From: an uncultured Clostridium sp.
Lineage (GTDB): Bacteria > Bacillota > Clostridia > TANB77 > CAG-508
Length of the DNA: 64,000 nucleotides
Assembly (NCBI GenBank): GCA_947651825.1
Contig: CANTAQ010000005.1
Location: 1-64,000 of the forward strand
Direction: 5' to 3'
Position numbers and translations under genes: made by a program. Below the pieces are notes generated by a model. The model saw only the letters and a program-made list of their open reading frames with translations. It was not told the origin of the DNA and did not search any database. Positions 9,577 through 21,162 of the stretch are shown here, piece after piece. Within the stretch, counting starts at the first letter, position 1, and each line of letters opens with the position of its first letter.

Positions 9577-10441
9577 TTTCTTCCTCCTTAGAGAATATTT
9601 TATTTAGAATTAATCTTTCAACTATCATTATTATATTATTCACAAGCCAATATAAAGCTAGTCCTAATGGTGCCATCAAAGAAATAGTAACAGATAAAAG
9701 TGGCATCATCCAAGACATACTCTTATTCATTTGTGTAGCCATTTCTGCTGGATCTTCATTTTTTTCTTTTAAATTTTCATCACTATTATTTTCAATTTCT
9801 TTTTTCTTTTTATTATTAATATTCATTGATAGTCTGATAGAAACAACTGAAGAAATAACATATAATACAGGTATAATAAATACAGTTATATCTTTATAAT
9901 TCTCTTGTGGAACTTTATTTAAATCTAATCCTAAAAAGTTCATATTAATATACATTTCATTATCTTTCATATCTTTATCTTGAATATATTTTATTACACT
10001 CATTTCAGGATAATTAGCACTTATACTATTTTCTCCTATTTCTTGTCTTATTTCATTTTTTTGATTTTCTATTGTTTCACTATTAACTTTCTTCATATAT
10101 GTAAGAGGACTTCTTACTAAATAAAACATAGCAAAAAGTAATATAAATTGAATTATTATACTAAAACAACCTCCGAAAGGGTTCATTTTTTCTCTTTTAT
10201 ATAAATCCATCATTTCTTGATTTATTTTTTCCTGATTTCCATTGTGTTTTATCTGTATAATCTTCATTTCTTCTTGTATTTTTTGATTTTTCTTTAATGT
10301 TTTTTCCTGTTTTATTGATAATGGAAGCATCACAATTTTAATTAAAACAGAAAATAAAATTATTGCTAATCCATAATTACTAACTACTCCATATATTAAG
10401 TTTAAAACGTAACCAAATATATTAGAAAAAAAGTTAATCAT
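9569..10441 (-). CDS. yidC: YidC/OxaI membrane protein insertase
   Basis: 290 residues. It inserts and folds inner-membrane proteins. The first membrane segment is near residues 20-42 and contains the basic stretch after it (KQEKTLKKNQKIQEE) typical of the cytosolic helical hairpin; NPFGGCFSIIIQFILLFAMFYLV and the last segments (IPVLYVISSVVSI, MPLLSVTISLMAPLGLALYWLVNNI) complete the five-segment core. Unlike Bacillus SpoIIIJ, no lipobox signal peptide is visible, as in other Clostridia. It sits between yidD and jag in the canonical order. Confidence 0.94.
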   Translation of the reverse strand: MINFFSNIFGYVLNLIYGVVSNYGLAIILFSVLIKIVMLPLSIKQEKTLKKNQKIQEEMKIIQIKHNGNQEKINQEMMDLYKREKMNPFGGCFSIIIQFILLFAMFYLVRSPLTYMKKVNSETIENQKNEIRQEIGENSISANYPEMSVIKYIQDKDMKDNEMYINMNFLGLDLNKVPQENYKDITVFIIPVLYVISSVVSIRLSMNINNKKKKEIENNSDENLKEKNEDPAEMATQMNKSMSWMMPLLSVTISLMAPLGLALYWLVNNIIMIVERLILNKIFSKEEENA

Positions 10442-10452
10442 ATTTATCCTCC

Positions 10453-10671
10453 CTATTTAACTGGGTCATAGCCCCCTTTAGAAAAAGGATTACATTTTAA
10501 AAATCTTTTAAAAGTTAAAAAAATACCATAAAAAGCTCCATATTTCAAAATAGCTTGTTTAGAATATTCAGAACATGTTGGTACATATTTACAATGTATA
10601 CCATGATGTCCTAAAACTGGAGAAATCTGTTTTTGATATATATCTATTATTTTTAATAAAAATTTTTTCAC
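10453..10671 (-). CDS. yidD: membrane protein insertion efficiency factor YidD
   Basis: 72-residue small basic protein that assists YidC. The family signature HCKYVPTCSEYSKQAILKYG and the end GGYDPVK are present. The start is GTG at 10671, with GGAG overlapping the end of rnpA about ten bases upstream; the two genes are translationally close. Confidence 0.92.
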   Translation of the reverse strand: MKKFLLKIIDIYQKQISPVLGHHGIHCKYVPTCSEYSKQAILKYGAFYGIFLTFKRFLKCNPFSKGGYDPVK

Positions 10672-10677
10672 TTTGCA

Positions 10678-11028
10678 TTACTCCATCAAATTAGATTTTT
10701 TTATTATAGTATCAAAATCCTCTTTTATACTATAAAATCCCCTATCTTCTAATTTATTTTTATTATTCCATAAAACTATCATGTTATTTCCTGTTTTTAT
10801 TATATCTTCTTTTTGTCTATAAACTTCTCTTATTAACCTTTTTATTCTATTTCGTATAACGCTGTTTCCTGCCTTTTTGCTTACTGCTATACCTAACATA
10901 TTAATATTTTTACAATTATTTTGTATAAAAATATTAATATATTTTCCTTTATAGCATTTTCCTTTTTTTAATACATTTTTAAATTCATAATTCTTTTTTA
11001 ACATTACTGTTTTTTTCAATTTTATCAC
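10678..11028 (-). CDS. rnpA: ribonuclease P protein component
   Basis: 116-residue protein subunit of RNase P, which trims tRNA 5' leaders. The signature block AVSKKAGNSVIRNRIKRLIREVYR matches the RNR motif that contacts the RNA. The start is uncertain: GTG at 11028 (IKLKKTVML) or ATG at 11004 (LKKNYEFKNVLKKG); neither has a convincing ribosome site, which suggests coupling to rpmH only 16 bases upstream. Confidence 0.93.
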   Translation of the reverse strand: MIKLKKTVMLKKNYEFKNVLKKGKCYKGKYINIFIQNNCKNINMLGIAVSKKAGNSVIRNRIKRLIREVYRQKEDIIKTGNNMIVLWNNKNKLEDRGFYSIKEDFDTIIKKSNLME

Positions 11029-11044
11029 TCATTTTTATTTAATG

Positions 11045-11179
11045 TTATGCAGTAAGTTTTTTTCTTCCTTTTGCTTTTCTTGCTTTTAATACATTTCTGC
11101 CACTTCTTGTCTTCATTCTTTTTCTAAAACCATGTTCTTTCTTTTCTTGTCTATTTTTTGGTTGATATGTCATTTTCAT
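11045..11179 (-). CDS. rpmH: 50S ribosomal protein L34
   Basis: 44-residue very basic ribosomal protein reading [18 protein letters not shown] then [21 protein letters not shown] sequence and ending RKKLTA. It is too short for usual gene lists but unmistakable. AGGAGG lies ten bases before the ATG at 11179. It is the first gene of the long leftward operon and has its own promoter just upstream. Confidence 0.96.
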   Translation of the reverse strand: MKMTYQPKNRQEKKEHGFRKRMKTRSGRNVLKARKAKGRKKLTA

Positions 11180-11219
11180 TGTAATAAAACCTCCTAAAAT
11201 TTAATTCATAAGTGTTAAA

Positions 11220-11249
11220 ATTATATCTTAAAAAACCTGTATTTGTCAA
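11220..11249 (-). promoter_or_regulatory. sigma-A promoter of the rpmH operon
   Basis: On the minus strand TTGACA (11244-11249), an 18-base spacer, then TATAAT (11220-11225), about 40 bases ahead of the rpmH start. Confidence 0.8.
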
Positions 11250-11297
11250 GTTTTTTTTAATCTTTTTTAAATATTATAACATTTTTATTGTTTTTTA

Positions 11298-11326
11298 TTG
11301 ATTAATTTTTCCTTTTTTGATATATT
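11298..11326 (+). promoter_or_regulatory. candidate dnaA promoter
   Basis: TTGATT (11298-11303), 17-base spacer ending TGA (extended -10), then TATATT (11321-11326), about 70 bases before dnaA. Confidence 0.6.
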
Positions 11327-11395
11327 AACATTAATATAAATAGGTCTAATTACTTATTTTTTCTTAAAGTTTAACACTGGAGGTTTTAATTCACA

Positions 11396-12727
11396 ATGGA
11401 AAGCAAATTAAATGAAATACTATCTGAAGCAAAAGATTTGTTAAAAGGGGAAATATCTGAATTATCTTATAAAACATGGATTTTACCATTAGAATTAGGC
11501 AAAATTGAAAATAACAATGTTCTTTTAATTTCTGATGATCCTTTTAAAAGAGATTCTGTAGAATCAAGATTTAAAGATTTATTAGAAAACGCCTTTAGTA
11601 TAGTATTGCAAAAGCAATGTAATGTTTCAATTATTTTAAAAAATTCAAATGATACACAAGAAAAAAATACAAATTTTTCAAATATCAATTATTCTAAAAC
11701 ATATTTAAATCCGAACTATTCCTTTGATACTTTTGTTGTTGGAGATAATAATAGATTTGCACATGCTGCAGCTCTCGCAGTTGCGGAGTCACCTGCTACG
11801 GCATATAATCCTCTATTTATATATGGAGGTGTTGGTCTAGGAAAAACTCACCTTTTGCATGCTATTGGAAACGAAGTATTAAGAAATAATAAAGATTTTA
11901 AAATTTTATATGTAACATCTGAAAAATTTACAAATGATTTTATAAATTCATTAAAAGATAACAATATGGATAATTTTAGAAATAGATATAGAAATATTGA
12001 TGTTTTACTAATAGATGATATTCAATTTATTGCAGGAAAAGATAGATTACAAGAAGAGTTTTTCCACACTTTTAATACTTTAAGAGAAAGTGGAAAACAA
12101 ATAGTACTATCAAGTGATAAACCACCAAGAGACATTCCTTTATTAGAAGACAGATTAAAATCTCGTTTTGAATGGGGAATTTTAGCAGATGTCGCAATGG
12201 CAGATTATGAAGTACGTCTAGCAATTTTAAGAAAAAAAGCTGATGAAAAACATGCAATAATAGATGATGATATTTTAAAAAATATTGCTGCAAAAATAGA
12301 TTCTAATATTAGAGAATTAGAAGGAGTATTCAATAAAATTGTAGCTCAAGCATCATTAACACATACTCCTGTAACTTTTGAAATGGCTGAAAAAGCTATA
12401 AATGACATTATTAGACAAAATTCTTCAGTAATATCAATTGAATACATTCAAGAAGTAATTTGTAATTACTTTGATGTAACAATGAAAGATTTAACAAGTA
12501 GTCAAAGATCAAATAATATAACATTTCCTAGACAAATAGGAATGTATCTTTGTAGAATTCTTACAAATGAGTCATTTCCAAAAGTTGGAGCAGCTTTTGG
12601 AAAAAGAGATCATACAACAGTTATGCATGCATTTAAAAAAATAGAAAAAGGAATAAAAGAAGATCAAAATACAAAACTAATTGTGGAAAGTGTTAAAAAA
12701 ATTGTTTTAAACAACAAACAAGCATAA
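11396..12727 (+). CDS. dnaA: chromosomal replication initiator DnaA
   Basis: 443-residue AAA+ initiator that binds DnaA boxes and opens oriC. Domain I is the N-terminal ~80 residues; a short linker follows; the AAA+ domain has Walker A GGVGLGKTHLLHA (about residue 143), Walker B LLIDDIQFI (about 204) and sensor LSSDKPP; domain IV ends with the DNA-binding signature FGKRDHTTVMHA. GGAGG lies ten bases before the ATG. Genes diverge on either side of it, marking the origin. Confidence 0.99.
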   Translation: MESKLNEILSEAKDLLKGEISELSYKTWILPLELGKIENNNVLLISDDPFKRDSVESRFKDLLENAFSIVLQKQCNVSIILKNSNDTQEKNTNFSNINYSKTYLNPNYSFDTFVVGDNNRFAHAAALAVAESPATAYNPLFIYGGVGLGKTHLLHAIGNEVLRNNKDFKILYVTSEKFTNDFINSLKDNNMDNFRNRYRNIDVLLIDDIQFIAGKDRLQEEFFHTFNTLRESGKQIVLSSDKPPRDIPLLEDRLKSRFEWGILADVAMADYEVRLAILRKKADEKHAIIDDDILKNIAAKIDSNIRELEGVFNKIVAQASLTHTPVTFEMAEKAINDIIRQNSSVISIEYIQEVICNYFDVTMKDLTSSQRSNNITFPRQIGMYLCRILTNESFPKVGAAFGKRDHTTVMHAFKKIEKGIKEDQNTKLIVESVKKIVLNNKQA

Positions 12728-13048
12728 AATAAACAAAAAATTAAATATATTCAACATTTTGTTTGATAAACACATTTTTGTATAAAACAATTCTTTATTT
12801 ACTTACGGAAAGAGTAGCTACATTATCCATAGTACATTGTTAATATCTTGTGGAAAATCTGTTTATATATCCACTTTGCACATAAAAAAAAGTGCTCTGT
12901 GAAAAAAAATGATTTTTATCCACAAAGATATCAACAAAAGAATTTCTTAGGGAAAGTTATTGTTAACATACTTTTCCACAGAATCCACAGAACATACTAA
13001 TACTATTACTAAAATATATTTATATATTATAAAAGAAGGAGCAAAGCA
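12728..13048 (+). other. oriC: DnaA-box cluster between dnaA and dnaN
   Basis: Non-coding 321 bases with a perfect DnaA box TTATCCACA (12916-12924) and near-matches TTATCCATA (12823-12831), TTTTCCACA (12972-12980) and the same on the minus strand (12849-12857); GAATCCACA follows at 12981. A/T-rich stretches flank them. The position between dnaA and dnaN, and the divergence of gene orientation around here, support this as the chromosomal origin. Confidence 0.88.
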
Positions 13049-14170
13049 ATGAAAATTATTTGTGAAAAAGAAAAACTATTAAAAGCTATTAATGCTGTTG
13101 TAAGAGGAGTACCTACAAGAACAACAATGCCAATATTAGAAGGAATATATTTACAAACAAATTCAAATAAAATAAAACTAACAACATATGACTTAGAACT
13201 AGGAATAGAATTTATTATAGATGCAATAGTAGAAGAAGAAGGTAATACAGTAGTAAATGCAACAATGTTTAGTGAAATAATTAGAAAATTACCAGATTCA
13301 GAAATAAAACTAGAAATAAATCAAAATAAGTTATTAGTTATAGAATGTGAAGGATCATTATATAAATTATCAACAATGAATCCAGAAGAATTTCCAGAAT
13401 TACCAAAAATAGATGTAGAAAAATCTTTAGAAATGGAACAAATAGATTTAAGAAATATGGTAAAGAAAACAATTTTTGCAGTAAGCAATGAAGAAAACAG
13501 ACCAATATTTACTGGTTGTTTATTTGAAGTAAATAATAATTTATTAAATATTGTGGCAATAGATGGATTTAGAATGGGATGGGTAACTAAAATATTGACA
13601 AAAGAAACAGAAAATTTTAAAGCAGTAATTCCTGGAAAAACTCTAAATGAAGTAAATAAAATATTAACAGATTCTTATGATAATATAAAGATAGGAATAT
13701 CTACAAATCAAAGTATCTTTGAAATGGAAAATTGTAAAATTGTTACAAGATTGTTAGATGGGGAATTTTTAAATTATCAAAGTGTAATTCCTCAAAATTG
13801 GGAAACAAGAATAAGAGTTAATAAGAATATTTTACAAGGATGTTTAGAAAGAGTAAGTTTAATTTCATCTTCAAGTATAGAAAAAGAAAAAAAATATCCT
13901 GTAAAAATAAGCATAGATATTGGAAAAATAACTTTATCTTGTACAAATCAAACAAGTGATGCAAAAGAAGAAATGTATATAGAAACAGAAGGAAAAAATC
14001 TTGAAATAGGAATAAATCCAAAGTACTTTTTGGATGCATTAAAAGTAATAGATGATGAAGAAGTATTTATAGAATTTGGTAGCAATATTTCTCCATGTAT
14101 AATAAAACCAATTGAAGATATAGAAAATAAATATATTTATATGATATTACCAGTAAGAATGAAAGAGTAG
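13049..14170 (+). CDS. dnaN: DNA polymerase III beta sliding clamp
   Basis: 373 residues, the family length, with three repeated clamp folds; starts MKIICEKEKLLKAINAVVRGVPTR-like and ends with the typical LPVRMKE tail (conserved M-P-V/L-R). It forms the ring that tethers DNA polymerase. AAGGAG is eight bases before the ATG. Next gene recF begins four bases after its stop, so the S4-domain gene found here in many Firmicutes is absent. Confidence 0.98.
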   Translation: MKIICEKEKLLKAINAVVRGVPTRTTMPILEGIYLQTNSNKIKLTTYDLELGIEFIIDAIVEEEGNTVVNATMFSEIIRKLPDSEIKLEINQNKLLVIECEGSLYKLSTMNPEEFPELPKIDVEKSLEMEQIDLRNMVKKTIFAVSNEENRPIFTGCLFEVNNNLLNIVAIDGFRMGWVTKILTKETENFKAVIPGKTLNEVNKILTDSYDNIKIGISTNQSIFEMENCKIVTRLLDGEFLNYQSVIPQNWETRIRVNKNILQGCLERVSLISSSSIEKEKKYPVKISIDIGKITLSCTNQTSDAKEEMYIETEGKNLEIGINPKYFLDALKVIDDEEVFIEFGSNISPCIIKPIEDIENKYIYMILPVRMKE

Positions 14171-14174
14171 AAAA

Positions 14175-17163
<2,989 letters not shown>

Positions 17164-17174
17164 AATAAAAAATC

Positions 17175-17201
17175 TAATAGCTCGGCATTGCCGAGCTATT
17201 A
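17175..17201 (+). terminator. hairpin after gyrB
   Basis: Near-perfect palindrome, arms TAATAGCTCGG and CCGAGCTATTA with a CATTG loop, 11 bases after the gyrB stop. There is no clear T-run after it, so it may act as an mRNA 3' end or a weak terminator. Confidence 0.6.
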
Positions 17202-17682
17202 TCGATAAAGCTCATATTAATCTTCAGCTAAAACTAAAACAAATAACATTTTCACCTGATGCATATTGCTATACAAACAAGCAATTAGCCATATGTTTTA
17301 ATCAGTTGCTCGACTATAAAAACACCAAAAGAGACTACATTCTTCCGCAAGGGAGTAAAAGTAATCCCTAAACTAAAGAATAAATTAGATATTAATATAA
17401 TCTTAGTTCAGCTAAAATACCTATAATTTGATAATATAAACAAAGAAAAACAAAATATTACCTACATACAAATATTTTAACCTTCAACTCCGACACAACA
17501 TAACCCAAACGAGCTATGAAACATCTTTGTTCGAATCATATAAAACCTTAAGAGACCTTATATAACTCTTAACTCAACCAATATCAACCTTATGATAATA
17601 TTATAAGCAAATAAAAAAAATATATTCATGAAATATTTGGAAAAAATGTCGAAAAAACAGGAAAAATGGAGAAAAGTTTTTA
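17202..17682. other. intergenic region without recognised gene
   Basis: About 480 bases between gyrB and the VirB4-type operon. It is poor in G and richer in A/C on the plus strand than its neighbours. A small direct repeat (TAATCTTCAGCTAAAA near 17216 and TAATCTTAGTTCAGCTAAAA near 17399) is visible. No tRNA, no open frame with a start and no known riboswitch was recognised. Confidence 0.5.
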
Positions 17683-17711
17683 TTGACAACAAAGCAAAAA
17701 TAATATATTAT
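17683..17711 (+). promoter_or_regulatory. promoter of the split-VirB4 operon
   Basis: TTGACA (17683-17688), 17-base spacer, TATTAT (17706-17711), followed 13 bases later by GGAGGTGA. It gives the operon its own start, separate from gyrB. Confidence 0.75.
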
Positions 17712-17806
17712 AAATATGAAAAATGGAGGTGAAGTAAAATATAAAAAAACAATCAGTTCAAAAATGGTTACCATATGAAAAAGTCCTCGAAAATGGGGTA
17801 ATAAAA

Positions 17807-18307
17807 ATGAAAAACAAAGAATATATAAAAATATTAAAAGTGGAACCAATAAATTTTAATCTTAAAACAATTTTAGAAAAAGAGAGCATTTTAAATTCTT
17901 ATAAATTATTTCTTAAAACATGTAATTTCCAAATTCAAATTTTAATTCAAAGTAATAAAGAAGATTTATCAAAACATTTTTCAAAATTAGAAAAAAACAA
18001 TAAAAATGAAAATAAAGAAATACAAAAATATTTGAATCAATATATTAATTTTATCAAAGAGTTCAATAGAAAGAGAAAATCGTCTTCAAAAAATTTTTAT
18101 ATTCTTATTAAAGAAATTCCAGAAAATAAAAAAGAAGTTTTAAAAGTAGAAAAAATCTTGTGTGAAAATTTAAATGAAAAATATTTTAAAATAAAAGAAT
18201 GTTTATCAAGATGTGGAAATATTGTAAAACAATATGAAGAAAAAGAGGAGGTAGAAAGAATAATAGAATCTTTTTTGAATGTAAGAAAAGATTTAAAAAT
18301 AGTATGA
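17807..18307 (+). CDS. N-terminal half of a split VirB4-like ATPase
   Basis: 166 residues from the ATG at 17807 (MKNKEYIKILKVEPINF...), but the same frame continues upstream to 17738 encoding KKQSVQKWLPYEKVLENGVIK, which resembles the usual beginning of VirB4/TraC-type proteins as I remember them. The good ribosome site GGAGGTGA (17725-17732) points at that upstream part, where only AUA (17741) could serve as start. The body is an alpha/beta segment followed by a charged helix and the end FLNVRKDLKIV, matching the N-terminal region that in single-chain VirB4 precedes the motor domain. No Walker motif. Its stop overlaps the next ATG (ATGA), so the two halves are co-translated. Role inferred. 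Confidence 0.6.
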   Translation: MKNKEYIKILKVEPINFNLKTILEKESILNSYKLFLKTCNFQIQILIQSNKEDLSKHFSKLEKNNKNENKEIQKYLNQYINFIKEFNRKRKSSSKNFYILIKEIPENKKEVLKVEKILCENLNEKYFKIKECLSRCGNIVKQYEEKEEVERIIESFLNVRKDLKIV

Positions 18308-20124
18308 AGAAAAAAGAAAAAAATATAAAAGAAGGATTTTTCAAAAAAGAAGATTTAATATCTCCTGCTTATATAAATACAAAAAATCCTAAATATATAG
18401 AAATAGATAATATTTTTTATTCAGGAATTATATTTGCAAATTATAGTCGAGAAAATACAGAGTTATTATTAAAGAAAATAATAGATACAAATATAAATAT
18501 GAATATATCAATTTTTTATGAAAAATTAGATTCATATAAAACTATTAGAGACTTAACATATCATATAGCAAACGTAGGAGTAGATTTAAAAGAAGGAAGA
18601 ACTGGAGCAACAGATGTTGAAATAGCAGCATTTACATATAATGATGCAAAATATATAAGAAAAGAAATGCAAATAAATAATGAAGATGCATATTTTTTGT
18701 ATATTTATTTAGAAATATTTTCGAAAGATGAAAAAGAACAAGAATATTTATTAAATAAAATAGAAGGAATTTTGCAGAGTGAAGGAATACAAACGAAAAG
18801 AGCAAATTTTAGACAAGAGCAAACATTTTTATCGTGTCTACCATTTATGATAAATCATAAAGAAATAAAAAAAGCATCAAAAAGAAATGTTTTAACAAGT
18901 GGTTTGATTGGAACATATCCATTTATATCATCATCCATTTTTGATGAAGAAGGTGTTTTTTATGGTACTAATATATATAATAATTCATTTATTTTTATTG
19001 ATAGGTATTCAGAAGAAAAATATAAAAATGCAAATATGTGTATTTTTGGAACAAGTGGTTCAGGAAAATCATTTTTTACAAAACTTCAGATATTAAGATA
19101 TAGATTGTTTGGAATAGAACAATATGTGATTGATCCAGATAGAGAGTATACAAAAATAACTGAAAATTTAGGGGGGACAATAATAAAAATAGGAGCATCA
19201 GCAGGAACATATATAAATGTATTAGATATTAGACAAGAATCTATAGAAGAAGAAAAAGGATATTTAGCAACAAAAATAGGGAGACTAATAGGTTTTTTTA
19301 ATTTAATATTTGGAGAATTGGATGAAGAAGAAAAAGCTATATTAGAAGAAAAAATAATAGAATGTTATAAGCAAAAAGGAATAACTTTTGAAGATATAAC
19401 TTTATATAAAAATGATAAAGAAAAAATAAATATAAAACCGATTTTTAAAGAAAGTAAAGATATGCCAATATTGGAAGATTTATATAAAATTTTAGGAGAA
19501 GATGAAATAACTAAAAAAATGCAAGTAAAATTAATTCCATTTGTAAAAGGATCCTTAAAATTTTTTAATAATTATACTAATATAAATTTACAAGATAAAT
19601 TAATAGTAGCAGATATATATGAGTTAGGTGAAGATAATTTAAAATATGGACTTTATATTTTCACAGAATTTTTTTGGGATCGAATAAAAAGAGATAGAAA
19701 TATAAAAAAGGCAATTTATTTAGATGAAGTTTGGAGACTTATAGGAGTAACATCAAATAAACATGTAGCAAACTTCATATATAAAATATTTAAAACAATT
19801 AGAAAGTTTGGAGGAAGTAGTATAGCAATAACACAAGATATTTCTGATTTATTTAGTTTGGAAAATGGAGTATATGGAAAAAGTATTATAAATAATTCTA
19901 GTAATAAAATATTTTTTTCTTTAGAAGAGGAAAACATATCTATTTTAGGAGAATATACAAAATTATCTGAAAAAGAAAAAATTGAAATAAGATCATTAAA
20001 AAGGGGAGAATGTCTAATATTTGCAGGAGATGAACATTTATTAACTAAAATAGAAAGTGCTGAATTTGAAAGAAATTTGATAGAGGAAAATAATAATGAA
20101 AATAATAACAGCAATAACAAATGA
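18304..20124 (+). CDS. VirB4/TraC-like type IV secretion ATPase
   Basis: 606 residues with the HerA/FtsK-fold motor of VirB4-type conjugation ATPases. Walker A is CIFGTSGSGKSFFTK (about residue 247), followed by the family pattern YVIDPDREYTKI; Walker B is KAIYLDEVWRLI (about 470), followed by SIAITQDISDLF. The first ~200 residues match the pre-motor region. Such ATPases energise conjugation or secretion channels at the membrane. No relaxase, coupling protein, VirB6 or VirB8 gene is nearby, so this is not a complete conjugation module. It overlaps the upstream half-gene by four bases and the downstream gene by 29. Confidence 0.85.
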   Translation: MKKKEKNIKEGFFKKEDLISPAYINTKNPKYIEIDNIFYSGIIFANYSRENTELLLKKIIDTNINMNISIFYEKLDSYKTIRDLTYHIANVGVDLKEGRTGATDVEIAAFTYNDAKYIRKEMQINNEDAYFLYIYLEIFSKDEKEQEYLLNKIEGILQSEGIQTKRANFRQEQTFLSCLPFMINHKEIKKASKRNVLTSGLIGTYPFISSSIFDEEGVFYGTNIYNNSFIFIDRYSEEKYKNANMCIFGTSGSGKSFFTKLQILRYRLFGIEQYVIDPDREYTKITENLGGTIIKIGASAGTYINVLDIRQESIEEEKGYLATKIGRLIGFFNLIFGELDEEEKAILEEKIIECYKQKGITFEDITLYKNDKEKINIKPIFKESKDMPILEDLYKILGEDEITKKMQVKLIPFVKGSLKFFNNYTNINLQDKLIVADIYELGEDNLKYGLYIFTEFFWDRIKRDRNIKKAIYLDEVWRLIGVTSNKHVANFIYKIFKTIRKFGGSSIAITQDISDLFSLENGVYGKSIINNSSNKIFFSLEEENISILGEYTKLSEKEKIEIRSLKRGECLIFAGDEHLLTKIESAEFERNLIEENNNENNNSNNK

Positions 20125-21160
20125 AATATTAAATGAAAGAATAAAAGAATTAAAACAGCATGAAGTAATATGTAAAGATATACAGTATCAGGAAGCATTA
20201 TTAGAAATATTAGAAAAAAATAAAAATATAAACTTATTAATATTAAGTAATATTCTACCTGGAGAATTAGAATTTTGTGAATTAATAAATGTAATAAAAT
20301 ATAAGAATGATAAAATAAAGTTATTTATAATTTTAGATGAACAGAAAGAAGAAACAGTAAAATTTTTAATAAAAAAAGATATAACAAATATTTTTGTAAA
20401 TAATAAAATAACGATAAATGAAATAATCCAAAAAATATCAAAACAGAATGAAAATATAATAAAAATAGAAAATTCTCATATAAAAGACAAATGTAAAGAA
20501 AAATTTAAAAAATTTAAAGATATGCTAATAAGTGGAATACTTCATAAAAAACAACAAAGAAAACAAAGGGAGATATCTATAATTGGAGCAACAAAAGTTG
20601 GAAAGACGGTTATCATGATTTTATTATCTTTACAATTTGTAAATGAAAAGATTTTATTAATAAATTTTGAAAGTAATAATTTAAATGTTATTTTTGGAAA
20701 AAAGAATAATCAAAAGATACAAAAATACAATAAAAATATAGATTTTGTAAATATAAATAATTATGAAGAAATAATAAAAATAGAAAGAAACAAATATGAT
20801 TATATATTTTTTGAAATAGAAGATATAGATAATAAAAATAAAATAATTGAAAAATCGGATGATATTATTTTAATAGTTGAACCAAATTTAATAGGAATTA
20901 AAGAAACAAAGATAATATTAGAAAAAGTAATAAATAAATATAAAATAAAAAAAGAAAAGATAAAAATTATATATAACAAGAAAAATATTTTCTCAATAAA
21001 ACAATGTATATTAAATCAAATGTTTGAAGGTTTTAAAAATATAGGAAGTATAAAGAGTAATAATTATTATACATATTTAATTAATAAAAATTTTATGATT
21101 CAAAACGAAAAGATAAGAAAAGAATATAAAAAAATAATAAAAAAATGGAGTGAAAAATAA
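20096..21160 (+). CDS. TadZ/CpaE-like degenerate P-loop protein
   Basis: 354 residues, very Lys/Asn/Ile-rich. An N-terminal receiver-like alpha/beta part (NLLILSNILPGELEFCELI, IKLFIILDEQKEETV, ITNIFVN) precedes a P-loop domain with IIGATKVGKTVIMILLSLQ (about residue 161) and a MinD-like strand order (ILLINFESNN, YDYIFFEIEDID, DIILIVEPN). This resembles TadZ/CpaE localisation ATPases but the Walker A lacks the usual KGGVGKT form. The start ATG lies inside the end of the VirB4 gene behind GAGG. It may position the VirB4-type machine; that is inference. Confidence 0.55.
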   Translation: MKIITAITNEILNERIKELKQHEVICKDIQYQEALLEILEKNKNINLLILSNILPGELEFCELINVIKYKNDKIKLFIILDEQKEETVKFLIKKDITNIFVNNKITINEIIQKISKQNENIIKIENSHIKDKCKEKFKKFKDMLISGILHKKQQRKQREISIIGATKVGKTVIMILLSLQFVNEKILLINFESNNLNVIFGKKNNQKIQKYNKNIDFVNINNYEEIIKIERNKYDYIFFEIEDIDNKNKIIEKSDDIILIVEPNLIGIKETKIILEKVINKYKIKKEKIKIIYNKKNIFSIKQCILNQMFEGFKNIGSIKSNNYYTYLINKNFMIQNEKIRKEYKKIIKKWSEK

Positions 21161-21162
21161 AT

